Made by a program: the position numbers and the translations under genes. A stretch of DNA of 64,000 bases from Niallia alba. GTDB taxonomy: Bacteria; Bacillota; Bacilli; Bacillales; Cytobacillaceae. Location: the NCBI RefSeq assembly GCF_012933555.1, contig NZ_JABBPK010000001.1, forward strand, positions 3,264,001-3,328,000, written 5' to 3'. Below the pieces are notes generated by a model. That model was given only the letters and a program-made list of their open reading frames with translations. It was not told the origin of the DNA and ran no database searches. Shown here piece by piece: positions 54,926 to 64,000 of the stretch (position 1 is the stretch's first letter; every line of letters begins with the position of its first letter).

Positions 54926-55465
54926 TTAAAGCAAATACTTTGATACGACAAGTATAATTAATAAAGTAGCACCAATTATAGCAGCAATCGTAAAATAGAG
55001 TAGCTTATATTTCTTTCCACATAAATACCAAAATAAACAGTTAAGGAATAAAATGATATATAAAAATATGATTGCATTGGAAAAAAACTTCAAAACAAAC
55101 GCTACACTAAATAAAAGAAAAATAATTGCAGCAACAGCAGCTGGTATATCAACATTTAACTGTTTCTTATTATACAAAAAAATTCCTACAAAACAAAAAA
55201 TCAGAAAAATTAGTGAAATAGCCATTTGCAAAATGAAAGACAATTCAGTAAAATATAATAAAAATATAGTTAATGGAATGAAAGAAAAAAATAATAATGG
55301 CAGAAAGAATACACTATTTCTTTTTTTCCTTATCTTATTTTCTTCTACACCATTTCCTTCTGTATATAATGTGAGTAAATAATCACAATAATGTTCTGGA
55401 AGCATTTTATTCTCTTTCCAATAAGTAATTTCCTTAACAATAATTAATTTTCTCTGATCATCCAT
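54926..55465 (-). CDS. Multipass membrane protein of unknown function
   Basis: A 179-residue protein with a soluble N-terminus (ITYWKENKMLPEHYCDYLLTLY, amphipathic) and five predicted membrane segments (for example FLPLLFFSFIPLTIFLLYF, AAVAAIIFLLFSVAFVLKFF). I do not recognise the family. It occupies the place where B. subtilis has cccA (cytochrome c550), between rpoD and trmK; no CXXCH motif is present, so it is not a cytochrome. It is on the same strand, with a terminator between it and rpoD. Function unknown. Confidence 0.75.
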   Translation of the reverse strand: MDDQRKLIIVKEITYWKENKMLPEHYCDYLLTLYTEGNGVEENKIRKKRNSVFFLPLLFFSFIPLTIFLLYFTELSFILQMAISLIFLIFCFVGIFLYNKKQLNVDIPAAVAAIIFLLFSVAFVLKFFSNAIIFLYIILFLNCLFWYLCGKKYKLLYFTIAAIIGATLLIILVVSKYLL

Positions 55466-55535
55466 TTTAAAGCATCACTTCCTTAAGTATTTATGATCAA
55501 ATAAAAGTTAAAAAAGAAACACTGGTCTCACCTTA

Positions 55536-55586
55536 AAAAAAAGAAATAGCTACTTCACAGGAAGTAAACTATTTCTTTATAGAATC
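55536..55586 (-). terminator. Terminator of rpoD
   Basis: AAAGAAATAG and CTATTTCTTT form an inverted repeat with an inner stem (ACTTC/GAAGT); on the minus strand it is followed by TTTTTT. It lies 30 bases after the rpoD stop. Confidence 0.88.
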
Positions 55587-55615
55587 ATATTGAAGACCAC
55601 TTAAGCTAAATTAGC

Positions 55616-56740
55616 TTATTCTAAGAAATCCTTCAATCGTTTGCTTCTGCTTGGATGTCTTAACTTTCTTAATGCTTTCGCTTCAATTTGACGAATACGC
55701 TCACGGGTTACACCAAATACTTTCCCAACTTCTTCAAGTGTACGTGTACGACCATCGTCAAGTCCAAAACGTAATCTTAAAACATTTTCTTCTCGATCTG
55801 TTAATGTATCTAAAACATCTTCTAATTGCTCTTTTAACAACTCATAAGCAGCATGTTCTGAAGGAGAAGTAGCATCTTGATCCTCAATAAAATCGCCTAA
55901 ATGAGAATCATCTTCTTCACCAATTGGCGTTTCTAAAGATACAGGCTCTTGCGCAATTTTTAATATTTCTCTTACTTTATCTGGAGATAAATCCATGTCT
56001 TCTCCAATTTCTTCAGGAGTTGGTTCGCGGCCAAGATCCTGTAGTAATTGACGTTGAACACGTATTAATTTATTAATGGTTTCAACCATATGAACAGGAA
56101 TACGGATTGTTCTTGCCTGATCCGCAATCGCACGTGTGATTGCTTGACGAATCCACCATGTTGCATACGTACTAAATTTAAATCCTTTTTCGTAATCAAA
56201 TTTTTCAACAGCTTTGATTAAGCCCATGTTACCTTCTTGAATTAAATCCAAGAATTGCATTCCACGTCCAACATAGCGTTTTGCAATACTTACAACTAAG
56301 CGCAAGTTAGCTTCTGCTAAACGACGTTTCGCTTCTTCGTCACCCTGCAATATACGCTTTGCTAAGTTAATTTCTTCTTCTGCTGAAAGCAAATCAACTC
56401 TTCCGATTTCTTTCAAATACATACGAACTGGATCATTTATTTTTACACCTGGGGGAACACTTAGGTCATTTAAATCGAATTCTTCTTCCCCTTTAGCGAG
56501 TTCTTGGACATTCGGAGCTTCTTCTTCTCCGTCACCAATTAATTCGACTCCCTGATCACCTAAAAATTCGTAAAACTCATCCATTTGGTGAGAATCTAAT
56601 TCAAAACTAGATAATTTCTCAGCGATATCATCATATGCGAGCACACCAGTTTTTTTTCCTACTTCTGTTAATTGTTCCTTTACCTGATCAAGGGTTAGTT
56701 CCGTTTCAATCTCTTTTGAACGGGCAGACTTTTCAGCCAT
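55616..56740 (-). CDS. rpoD: RNA polymerase primary sigma factor SigA
   Basis: A 374-residue housekeeping sigma factor. Region 1.1 at the N-terminus, region 2 core-binding and -10 recognition ([33 protein letters not shown]), region 3, and region 4.2 helix-turn-helix for the -35 box ([21 protein letters not shown]). ATG 56740 follows GGAAGGAGG; the frame runs six codons further up. Last gene of the macromolecular synthesis operon after dnaG (39 bases). Confidence 0.97.
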   Translation of the reverse strand: MAEKSARSKEIETELTLDQVKEQLTEVGKKTGVLAYDDIAEKLSSFELDSHQMDEFYEFLGDQGVELIGDGEEEAPNVQELAKGEEEFDLNDLSVPPGVKINDPVRMYLKEIGRVDLLSAEEEINLAKRILQGDEEAKRRLAEANLRLVVSIAKRYVGRGMQFLDLIQEGNMGLIKAVEKFDYEKGFKFSTYATWWIRQAITRAIADQARTIRIPVHMVETINKLIRVQRQLLQDLGREPTPEEIGEDMDLSPDKVREILKIAQEPVSLETPIGEEDDSHLGDFIEDQDATSPSEHAAYELLKEQLEDVLDTLTDREENVLRLRFGLDDGRTRTLEEVGKVFGVTRERIRQIEAKALRKLRHPSRSKRLKDFLE

Positions 56741-56779
56741 ATGTCCCCCTCCTTCCAAAAAATCAAGACAATGATATAC

Positions 56780-58594
56780 CTATTTTAACGTTTTTTCTAA
56801 TAAAAGGACTTCCATACCTATTTGAGCAGCTTTTATATAGTCATTTTGACGTTCTGCCTCTTTAAGCAATTGTTTCTTTTCCTTTATTTCAAGCATTTTT
56901 TCATAATTAATGACTTGTTTCATATAATCACTAATTTCTAGCTCACTTACCTCTTCATTCACTTCCATCATTTCGATTTCAGCTACAATCCGTTGTAAAT
57001 CTGGATCATCAATAAAATTCATAAAAGAACTTGTATCATTGCCAAGACCTTTTTCATAGTAAGCAAGAAGATAAGTGAAAATAGCTTGATGTTCATCAAT
57101 ATTAAATGCTCTTCCCTGTAATGAGTTTTGCACTTTGTAGGCAATATCCTCACTTTTAAACATATGTGCAAGCAGTCTTTTTTCGGCGGTATGATATGCA
57201 GGCAACAAACCAGTCGCTCTTTTTTTCACCGTATATTGCTTCACAGGAACGACACTTTGCTCAACAGCCTGTTCCTTTGGAATCGATCGTTCCATTTGCA
57301 TCTCTTGCTGTTTTAACGCCTCTAGGGAAAGTGAAAACTCATCCGCTAGTTGCCTTAAGTAGAGATCTTTTTCTACTGCCTTATCCAGTTTAGCAATTTC
57401 TCCTATTACTTCTTCGATATAGGCAAGTTTATCTCCTTCATTTTGAAGGTTTTTCCCTCTTCGATAGTACAGCATTTTGAATCCCATAAAAGGGATGCTT
57501 CCATGAAGAATTTCTTGCTGTAATTTATCTTCCCCAAATTTGTTCACATAATCATCTGGGTCCATTCCATCTGGTAACATTACTACTTTTACAACACAAT
57601 TAGCCTTTGTAAGAAGCTTTCCTGAACGAAAGGCTGCTTCTATCCCTGCTGAATCAGAATCATAACAAATTGTTATATTTCGTGCGTTTCTTTTTAGTAT
57701 TGCGATATGTTCCTCTGTTAAAGAGGTTCCCATTGTCGCAACACTATTTTCAACACCTGCTCTATTTGCAGCAATAACATCTGCAAACCCTTCAAACAAA
57801 ACAACATGTTGAAGCTTTCGTATTATAGGCCTTGCTTTATGAAAATTGTAAAGTGTATTGCTTTTATTAAAAATTGGTGTTTCTGGACTGTTAAGATATT
57901 TGGGATTATTATCCCCTAATGCACGTCCAGAAAACGCAATTGTGTTACCATTTCGATCATTAATTGGGAATATTATTCGATCGCGAAAACGATCAAAATA
58001 TTTTTCATCCCTTTCACTTTTTACAATCAAACCAGCTTTTTCTAATAGTGAAACATCAAATTTACGTTTCCCTAAAAATTTCACAGCTAAATCCCAAGAA
58101 TTAAGTGTATAGCCTATTTGGAACTTTTCAATCATAGGTAGAGTAAAGCCCCTATTAGTCAAATATTCTAATGCATGCTGACCATCCTTTGTATTTACGA
58201 GCAAATGATGGTAGAATTTAGATAATAGTTCATGTGCATCAATCATTTGCTGTAAATCATTAGGAATTGCTGGTTTCTTTTCCAGTTCAGCTACTTCTAT
58301 TCCTAAGTCAATATTCGCTCTGTCCGCAAGACTTGTTGCCACTTCTACAAAAGAAGAACCTTCTAAGTCCATAAGAAAGGTAAATACATTACCACCTGCA
58401 TGACAGCCAAAGCAATGAAATATTTGTTTATCTGGCGATACGGTAAAAGAAGGTGTTTTTTCGCCGTGAAAAGGACAAAGACCGATGAAATTACGCCCTT
58501 GTCTTGTAAGGGATAGATGTTCTCCAATGATTTCAACAATATCAGTAGCTTGTTTAATTTCATTGAGTTTTTCTTCAGGAATGCGTGCCACCAT
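56780..58594 (-). CDS. dnaG: DNA primase DnaG
   Basis: A 604-residue replicative primase. N-terminal CHC2 zinc ribbon (CPFH ... HCFGC at residues 41-65), TOPRIM fold with LFEGFADVIAAN and YDSDSAGIEA, and a C-terminal helicase-binding domain (YEKMLEIKEKKQLLKEAERQ). It makes RNA primers at the fork with DnaB-type helicase. GGGAGATG lies before the ATG GTG start. Followed by rpoD in the same transcript. Confidence 0.96.
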   Translation of the reverse strand: MVARIPEEKLNEIKQATDIVEIIGEHLSLTRQGRNFIGLCPFHGEKTPSFTVSPDKQIFHCFGCHAGGNVFTFLMDLEGSSFVEVATSLADRANIDLGIEVAELEKKPAIPNDLQQMIDAHELLSKFYHHLLVNTKDGQHALEYLTNRGFTLPMIEKFQIGYTLNSWDLAVKFLGKRKFDVSLLEKAGLIVKSERDEKYFDRFRDRIIFPINDRNGNTIAFSGRALGDNNPKYLNSPETPIFNKSNTLYNFHKARPIIRKLQHVVLFEGFADVIAANRAGVENSVATMGTSLTEEHIAILKRNARNITICYDSDSAGIEAAFRSGKLLTKANCVVKVVMLPDGMDPDDYVNKFGEDKLQQEILHGSIPFMGFKMLYYRRGKNLQNEGDKLAYIEEVIGEIAKLDKAVEKDLYLRQLADEFSLSLEALKQQEMQMERSIPKEQAVEQSVVPVKQYTVKKRATGLLPAYHTAEKRLLAHMFKSEDIAYKVQNSLQGRAFNIDEHQAIFTYLLAYYEKGLGNDTSSFMNFIDDPDLQRIVAEIEMMEVNEEVSELEISDYMKQVINYEKMLEIKEKKQLLKEAERQNDYIKAAQIGMEVLLLEKTLK

Positions 58595-58631
58595 TATCTA
58601 CACATCTCCCTACTTATAGCCTACTAATAAA

Positions 58632-59093
58632 TTATTCGACGTGTCCAATCGATTCTCCTTCATTTTTCGACAAAATCCTTATAAAATTTCTTCTGAATTT
58701 TTGTCGGTCCTCTTCTGTAAATGGTTTTGGCCCCTTACCATATACCCCTTTTCGTCTAGCTTTAGCAGATAAATAGCGCATATCAAGTGCAGCATTTATT
58801 GTTTCTTCCTCATACATTACTCCTCTTGGTGAAAGAACAGTAACATATTTTAGCAATAACGTGGAGGCCAAACCAATATCCTGAGTTACGACAATATCCT
58901 TTTTCTTGGTAGCATTCATAATAAATAAATCTACAGCTTCTTTATCGCTATCCACATACTTCCAGTTCTGCTTATCATTCTCTCTCTTCATATGTGCATA
59001 AGATGCAACGAATAGCAGCCTGTAATGATAAGAAGAAGCTATTTCGACAATATCTTCTTTTACTGGACAGGAATCTGCATCAACATATATCAT
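58632..59093 (-). CDS. yqxD: UPF0178 (YaiI/YqxD) family protein
   Basis: A 153-residue protein of the YaiI/YqxD family, related to PIN-like nucleases: MIYVDADSCPVKEDIVEIA at the start and DLFIMNATKKKDIVVTQDIGLAS, then LDMRYLSAKARRKG. Aspartates at positions 5, 7 and others could bind metal. Function in Bacillus is unsettled. It precedes dnaG by 37 bases, as in B. subtilis, so they share a transcript. The ribosome binding site is weak (AGGAAA). Confidence 0.9.
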   Translation of the reverse strand: MIYVDADSCPVKEDIVEIASSYHYRLLFVASYAHMKRENDKQNWKYVDSDKEAVDLFIMNATKKKDIVVTQDIGLASTLLLKYVTVLSPRGVMYEEETINAALDMRYLSAKARRKGVYGKGPKPFTEEDRQKFRRNFIRILSKNEGESIGHVE

Positions 59094-59497
59094 ATGTTTT
59101 CCTAATGTACTATTAATTCTACATCACTCCACATATTCCTTCTTCCTAGATAATTTTTTCACGAAAGAAGTAATGTCGAAAATTTTTTTATCCCTTTCCT
59201 TGACTTCTCACAATAAATAGTTTATTCGTAAAAAGCCAAGTCTAAACCTAAAATATGATACTTTTTTATCACAATTTTTTATTATAGTACAAATCCGCTT
59301 GAAATTCCATCTTTTTTTATCTATAATTATTCCTTTTATGCGATACTAGAACCAAAAAAAGATATGTAATGAAAATAAATCCATGGAAGATAGTCTATTT
59401 GATTACGAGCGTATATCTGCTCATTTTTAACAATTAAAAACTTGATTCTACCCATGGAGAACCAAGTCTTTACCACTCTAAGCTTCTATAAAAATAC
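59094..59497. other. Intergenic region yqxD-ppsR
   Basis: About 400 AT-rich bases holding the ppsR terminator at 59433-59472 and, presumably, the promoter of the yqxD-dnaG-rpoD operon. No open frame or clear operator. Confidence 0.55.
59433..59472 (-). terminator. Terminator of ppsR
   Basis: On the minus strand ACTTGGTTCTCC-ATG-GGTAGAATCAAGT followed by TTTTTAATT, 26 bases after the ppsR stop. Confidence 0.85.
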
Positions 59498-60328
59498 TTA
59501 ATTATTTGCATTATACTTGGAGCGATAGTACAAATTATGAATAATATTCGCTGTTTCCTCCACAGCTTTATTTGTTACATCAATAACTGGACAGCCGATA
59601 CGATTAACAATATCCTCAAAATAGGTTAACTCTTCTTTTATTCTTTCAATTTGCGCATAGCTTGCTTGGTCACTTAACCCAAGGGAGATAAGACGTTCTT
59701 TTCTTATATTGTTTAATTTTGTCGGACTTATTTTTAATGCAAAACATTTACTTGCTGGAACTTCAAATAATTCTTTTGGTGGATCAACCTCGGGTACAAT
59801 TGGAACATTTGCTACTTTGACTCTTTTATGTGCTAAAAATTGAGAAAGAGGTGTTTTGGAAGTTCGAGAAACACCAATTAATATAATATCTGCCTTTTCT
59901 AGCCCTCTTGGATCCCTGCCATCATCATATTTCACAGCAAATTCAATCGCTTCGACTTTTTTAAAATAGTCTTCATCCAATTTTCGAACTAGTCCTGGTT
60001 CATATAAAGGAGTCTTTCCCCATAACACTTGAAATTGATCAATAATCGGACCAATTATATCGCATGCATACACGCCCTCTTGACGAGCTAACTCACTCAT
60101 GTAATTGCGAATTTCTGGTTTGACAAGTGTATAAGCAATCATTCCATGTTCTAATTTTGCTTGCATAACTACCTCATGAATATTTGATTTATCTTCCACA
60201 AATGGGAACCTTTTAATTAACACATTTACATTATGTCCTGAAAATTGGCTGATCGCCGCTTTTGTTACAAGTTCAGCTGTTTCTCCAACTGAATCAGATA
60301 CAACATAAATAATTTGTCTTTCAGTCAT
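59498..60328 (-). CDS. ppsR: Pyruvate, phosphate dikinase regulatory protein (PpsR/YqfL)
   Basis: A 276-residue DUF299 family serine/threonine kinase-phosphorylase acting on PPDK. Start [18 protein letters not shown] and the phosphate-binding loop [11 protein letters not shown] (residues 151-161) are typical, as is [14 protein letters not shown]. In B. subtilis the gene (yqfL) follows ccpN and influences gluconeogenic gene control. Its ATG overlaps the ccpN stop by eight bases, so the two are coupled. Confidence 0.93.
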   Translation of the reverse strand: MTERQIIYVVSDSVGETAELVTKAAISQFSGHNVNVLIKRFPFVEDKSNIHEVVMQAKLEHGMIAYTLVKPEIRNYMSELARQEGVYACDIIGPIIDQFQVLWGKTPLYEPGLVRKLDEDYFKKVEAIEFAVKYDDGRDPRGLEKADIILIGVSRTSKTPLSQFLAHKRVKVANVPIVPEVDPPKELFEVPASKCFALKISPTKLNNIRKERLISLGLSDQASYAQIERIKEELTYFEDIVNRIGCPVIDVTNKAVEETANIIHNLYYRSKYNANN

Positions 60329-60974
60329 TATGTTCCTCCACAGTTCCTTTATGATTGTTAGATAAGTCTACAAACGCTCTAGTAATATTTGTCTTCGAAA
60401 CTCTTCCTATCACAAGAAGACCACTTTCTGTTTTTTCTACGACTGGCAGTGCATCAATTTCTCGATCCATTAACTTGCAGCCAACTTCCACTAATATATC
60501 TTCTTTAAAACAATACGTGACATTGGGCATTCTAGTCATAATAATCGCCACAGGTAAAGAATTTAACTCTTGTTTACCTATGCTTGCACGCAACAGATCT
60601 TTGCGGGAAACCACCCCAGTTAAGGTGGAGTTTTCATCAACGACAAAAATGGTTCCAACATCTTCTGTAAACATAATTACAATCGCATCATAGACAGAGG
60701 AATTTTCATGAACCACTACTGGGTGTGAAAAATAATCTTTCACTAATATATTTCGGATATTATCTATCACTAACTTTTCTGAGTTTTTGCCAGTATAGAA
60801 ATATCCTACACGAGGTCTTGCATCTAAAAAGCCAGCCATTGTTAATATCGCTAAATCTGGTCGAAGGGTAGCTCTTGTTAAATTTAATTTATCTGCAATA
60901 TGCTCACCTGTAATCGGACCATTTTCTTTTACTATTTCAATTATTTTTTCTTGACGTTTATTCAGTTCGATTTC
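60321..60974 (-). CDS. ccpN: Catabolite repressor CcpN, start region frameshifted
   Basis: The full reading runs from about 60974: a helix-turn-helix ([34 protein letters not shown]) then two CBS domains ([21 protein letters not shown] and [20 protein letters not shown]). CcpN represses gapB and pckA and senses ATP/ADP. The sequence before the HTH has no in-frame start: TAG lies directly before GAA ATC GAA. ATG AAG GTG GTG AAT AGG is in another frame and meets TGA after nine codons, consistent with one lost base between AAT and GAA. The first in-frame ATG is 60839, which would give 172 residues without the HTH. Confidence 0.75.
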   Translation of the reverse strand, partial: EIELNKRQEKIIEIVKENGPITGEHIADKLNLTRATLRPDLAILTMAGFLDARPRVGYFYTGKNSEKLVIDNIRNILVKDYFSHPVVVHENSSVYDAIVIMFTEDVGTIFVVDENSTLTGVVSRKDLLRASIGKQELNSLPVAIIMTRMPNVTYCFKEDILVEVGCKLMDREIDALPVVEKTESGLLVIGRVSKTNITRAFVDLSNNHKGTVEEHND

Positions 60975-61130
60975 CTATTCACCACCTTCATTTAGGTAAC
61001 GATATCTACTAACTATTATATACGAAATAAGCAGAATCAAAAGAAAAAGAATCCAAGGTTATCTCTTTTGAATCAATAAATTTTAAAAGTTCCTGTATAT
61101 CCTTTTCATTATGCCGAATGTTGTTACAAA

Positions 61131-61171
61131 AATGAAACTAGGTAGGGATTTTCCCTGCCTAGCTTTCATTA
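61131..61171 (-). terminator. Terminator of glyS
   Basis: On the minus strand AATGAAAGCTAGGCAGGG-AAAA-TCCCTACCTAGTTTCATT followed by TTTG, 14 bases after the glyS stop codon. Confidence 0.88.
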
Positions 61172-61184
61172 AACGACCTATTTT

Positions 61185-63251
61185 CTACTTTACAATTATT
61201 TCGTTTACGCCAGCAAATCCTTTAATAGAATTTGCTATCTCCACCATCAGATTTAATCGATTTTCTTTAATCTTCTCATCATCAGCCATAACCATAGTAT
61301 GGTCAAAGTATGCGGAGATTGCGTCTTGTAACGAGAATAATAATTGGAAGTACTCTTCTTCGCTTACATCTGTCTTGATTTTTTCCTTAACAGCTGTAAA
61401 ACGATTATATAGTTCACTTTCATATTCGTTTTCAAATAAACTTGGATCGACCGTTGAAATCGTTGTTGCTTTATTAGAGATATTGATAATTCGGCTTAGT
61501 GCTTCTATTCCTTCTTTAAAATTAGCATCTTCTTTATGAAGCTCCAAAACTTTTGCTTTTTTTAAGACCTGTGCAGCTCCACCGATTTTATCTGCTAATA
61601 TTGCATCTATCATATCATATCGGATACCATGTTCTTGTAAAATATGCTTCACGCGTAATTTAAAGAATGAAAGAACTGATTCTACTAAGTCCTTACCAGT
61701 AACTTTTGAAGTATTAGGCATTGCTTTTATCGCAAGTTCAACTAATTGCTCAATAGAAATACTCCAATTTTTATCCATAAGAGTCTGCACAATCCCTGTT
61801 GCCTGTCTTCTTAGTGCATAAGGGTCTTGTGAACCTGTTGGTACTAATCCAATACTAAAGAATGAAACAATTGTATCTAATTTTTCTGCTAATGCAAGCA
61901 CTGCCCCGACATTGCTTGGAGCTGTTTCATCATCAGCATGGCGTGGCATATAATGTTCGTTAATAGCCTTAGCTACTGACTCTTTTTCTCCCTTTTGCAG
62001 GGCATAACGCTCTCCCATCAATCCTTGTAATTCTGGGAATTCATAGACCATATTTGTTACGAGATCAAACTTAGCAATTTGTGCTGCTCTATCAACATCT
62101 TGTTTTTCTTCTGTAGTTAAATGTAGTTCTTCCGATAACTTGGAAGCAATCAATCGTACACGAGCTACTTTTTCTGCTAAAGTACCAATCTCTTCATGAT
62201 AAACAATTGCTTCTAATTTTTTAAGAAGTTCGTCTATCATTAATTTTTGATCTTCTTTATAGAAGAATGCAGCATCCGCAAGTCTCGCTCTTAATACTTT
62301 TTCATTTCCTTTTGCAACTTTGTCTAGGTGTTGATGGTCTCCATTACGAACGGTTACAAAGTAAGGCAATAACTCTCCTTCCTTCGATTTAACAGGAAAA
62401 TAGCGTTGATGTTCTTTCATACTAGTAATTAATACTTCTGTAGGCAAGTCTAAAAAGGACGCTTCAAAAGTACCGTATAACGCAGTTGGATACTCAACTA
62501 AATTGGTAACTTCCTCTAATAAGTCTTCGTCGATTGGAATAATCCAATTGTTTTCTTCTTCTAATTTTTTTATTTGCGAAACAATTGCCTCTTTCCGTTC
62601 TATTGCATTAACCATCACATACTGAGCCAACATTTTCTTCTCATAATCAGATGGATTAGTAAATACTATTTCTCCACCTAAGAAACGATGACCACGTGAT
62701 TCGTTAGAGGTCTCCACATTAGTAATTGAGAATGGAATAATTTCTTCTCCAAATAATGCGATAATCCATTTAATTGGACGTATATAGCGTAAATCATTAT
62801 TTGCCCAGCGCATATTTTTCGGGAATGTTAAACTTAGAATCAAATCTTTTAATTCTAGTAACAATTCACTTGTTTGTTTCCCTTTAATAAACTTTTTAAC
62901 ATGAGCGTATTCAACACCATTTATCTCTTTAAAATAAATATTTTCTACGGTTAACCCTTGCCCTCTTGTAAAACCTTCAGCTGCCTTAGACCATTCGCCA
63001 GCTTCGTTCTGAGCAATACGTTTAGCAGGACCTTTTGCTTCTTCTTCCATATCTTGTTGTGATTCATCTAAACCAGCAACAAGAAGTGCTAATCTACGAG
63101 GAGAAGAAAAAGCCTGAACAGAAGTATATCCTAATTGCTTCTCAGCAAGCCAAGCCTCCATCTTCTCCTTTAGGGACAGAATACTTGCAGAGATAAAGCG
63201 TGCTGGCATTTCTTCTAAACCAATCTCCAATAATAAGTCTCTCTTATTCAT
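61185..63251 (-). CDS. glyS: Glycyl-tRNA synthetase beta subunit GlyS
   Basis: A 688-residue beta chain of the heterotetrameric bacterial glycyl-tRNA synthetase. Typical start [18 protein letters not shown], with conserved [29 protein letters not shown] and the C-terminal anticodon-binding segment ([22 protein letters not shown]). Essential for glycine charging. It starts eight bases inside the end of glyQ. Confidence 0.97.
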   Translation of the reverse strand: MNKRDLLLEIGLEEMPARFISASILSLKEKMEAWLAEKQLGYTSVQAFSSPRRLALLVAGLDESQQDMEEEAKGPAKRIAQNEAGEWSKAAEGFTRGQGLTVENIYFKEINGVEYAHVKKFIKGKQTSELLLELKDLILSLTFPKNMRWANNDLRYIRPIKWIIALFGEEIIPFSITNVETSNESRGHRFLGGEIVFTNPSDYEKKMLAQYVMVNAIERKEAIVSQIKKLEEENNWIIPIDEDLLEEVTNLVEYPTALYGTFEASFLDLPTEVLITSMKEHQRYFPVKSKEGELLPYFVTVRNGDHQHLDKVAKGNEKVLRARLADAAFFYKEDQKLMIDELLKKLEAIVYHEEIGTLAEKVARVRLIASKLSEELHLTTEEKQDVDRAAQIAKFDLVTNMVYEFPELQGLMGERYALQKGEKESVAKAINEHYMPRHADDETAPSNVGAVLALAEKLDTIVSFFSIGLVPTGSQDPYALRRQATGIVQTLMDKNWSISIEQLVELAIKAMPNTSKVTGKDLVESVLSFFKLRVKHILQEHGIRYDMIDAILADKIGGAAQVLKKAKVLELHKEDANFKEGIEALSRIINISNKATTISTVDPSLFENEYESELYNRFTAVKEKIKTDVSEEEYFQLLFSLQDAISAYFDHTMVMADDEKIKENRLNLMVEIANSIKGFAGVNEIIVK

Positions 63252-64000
63252 GACTTTCTCCCTCCTTGCTTTTTAAAATTGGGAATCCTAACTTTTCTCT
63301 TTCTTCGTAGAATGTTTTTGCAACTTTACGCGCTAAATTTCTACATCTTCCAATGTAACCAGTTCTTTCCGTAACAGAAATTGCTCCTTTAGCATCCAAT
63401 AGGTTGAAAACATGAGAGCATTTTAAAACATAGTCATATGCAGGATGTACTAGCCCCTCGTCCATTTGTCTATGTGCTTCTTTTTCATAAATAGAAAATA
63501 AGTTAAAGAGCATTTCTGTATCAGATGTTTCAAATGTATATTTACTATGTTCGAATTCTGGTTGATAAAATATATCTTTAACCGTAAACCCATCTGTCCA
63601 TTCTAAATCAAAAACATTTTCTTTATCTTGAATGTAGGACGCTAATCGCTCAATCCCATATGTTATTTCAACAGACACTGGCTTACATTCCATACCACCA
63701 ACTTGTTGGAAATAAGTAAATTGAGTGATCTCCATGCCATCAAGCCATACTTCCCAGCCCAGCCCAGCACAGCCTAAAGAGGGATTCTCCCAGTTATCCT
63801 CTACAAAACGGATATCATGCTCAAGTGGATTAATTCCTAATGCTCTTAAAGAATCTAAGTATAATTCTTGAATATTATCTGGAGACGGCTTCATAATTAC
63901 TTGAAATTGATGATGTTGATATAAACGGTTTGGATTTTCTCCATATCTTCCATCTGCTGGTCTTCTAGATGGCTCCACATATGCCACATTCCATGGCTCA
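63244..64000 (-). CDS. glyQ: Glycyl-tRNA synthetase alpha subunit GlyQ (5' end cut off)
   Basis: The alpha chain that carries the catalytic site (class II). The frame runs off the right edge: about 250 residues are visible, beginning ...[28 protein letters not shown], and the first ~45 residues of the usual 295 are outside. Motifs [17 protein letters not shown] and [15 protein letters not shown] are typical. It overlaps glyS, so both are cotranslated. A T-box leader, if present, would be beyond this window. Confidence 0.96.
   Translation of the reverse strand, partial: EPWNVAYVEPSRRPADGRYGENPNRLYQHHQFQVIMKPSPDNIQELYLDSLRALGINPLEHDIRFVEDNWENPSLGCAGLGWEVWLDGMEITQFTYFQQVGGMECKPVSVEITYGIERLASYIQDKENVFDLEWTDGFTVKDIFYQPEFEHSKYTFETSDTEMLFNLFSIYEKEAHRQMDEGLVHPAYDYVLKCSHVFNLLDAKGAISVTERTGYIGRCRNLARKVAKTFYEEREKLGFPILKSKEGESHE

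Noticed and set aside
1-64000. CRISPR arrays, prophage, rRNA genes
   Set aside because: No regularly spaced direct repeats, phage structural genes or rRNA sequence were seen in the window.

Overview
The window is a low-GC Firmicute chromosome segment from a Bacillaceae member. Its gene order follows, with few breaks, the Bacillus subtilis run yqhH-yqhG-yqzE-comG-(tRNA-Gln)-yqgX-V-U-T-S-glcK-yqgQ-gluP-yqgO-yqgN-rpmGA-pst-pbpA-yqgE-sodA-yqgC-yqgB-yqfZ-ispG-yqfX-W-zur-yqfT-nfo-cshB-yqfQ-ispH-yqfO-trmK-rpoD-dnaG-yqxD-ppsR-ccpN-glyS-glyQ. It is not B. subtilis itself: mgsR and cccA are missing from their usual places, and several inserted genes and dispersed repeats resemble those of environmental Bacillaceae. 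I cannot fix the genus from sequence alone.

Layout. 1-5350: end of a helicase-like gene, yqhG, then on the minus strand yqzE and the seven-gene comG competence pseudopilus operon. 5563-5634: tRNA-Gln. 5677-8273: a dispersed repeat, a CDF metal exporter with a 3' frameshift, a CzrA-like operator and a COG2345 regulator. 8334-20507: housekeeping genes on the minus strand (MBL hydrolase, lipoprotein, LysM-M14 peptidase, LTA synthase, glucokinase, rhomboid protease, folate cyclo-ligase, L33). 20575-25764: an accessory block with a degenerate GH57-GT4 fusion, a DUF4912 protein and three poorly known proteins. 25927-28060: a dispersed repeat split by an IS110-family element. 28144-32541: pst-phoU phosphate operon with PhoP boxes. 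32761-37250: two tandem class B PBPs. 37470-42584: MFS protein, SodA, Fnr, another repeat copy, and two membrane proteins. 42770-52898: chemoreceptor, IspG, Zur, Nfo, CshB and IspH. 53077-64000: YqfO-TrmK, a membrane protein in the cccA position, the rpoD-dnaG macromolecular synthesis operon, PpsR-CcpN, and glycyl-tRNA synthetase.

How the genes work together. comG builds the DNA-uptake pseudopilus. pst/phoU is under an evident Pho box array. glcK, ppsR and ccpN manage glycolysis/gluconeogenesis. ispG and ispH are the two iron-sulfur enzymes ending the MEP pathway. ltaS and the PBPs build the envelope. fnr (with a matching Fnr box), sodA and the metal genes (zur, CDF) respond to oxygen and metal. 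The most unusual items are: a comGC with a duplicated prepilin motif; single-base frameshifts in the CDF gene and at the start of ccpN; a ~380-bp terminal-inverted-repeat element with compensatory hairpin changes between copies, one copy interrupted by an IS110 element with a possible bridge-RNA region; and the DUF4912/GH57-GT4 block.
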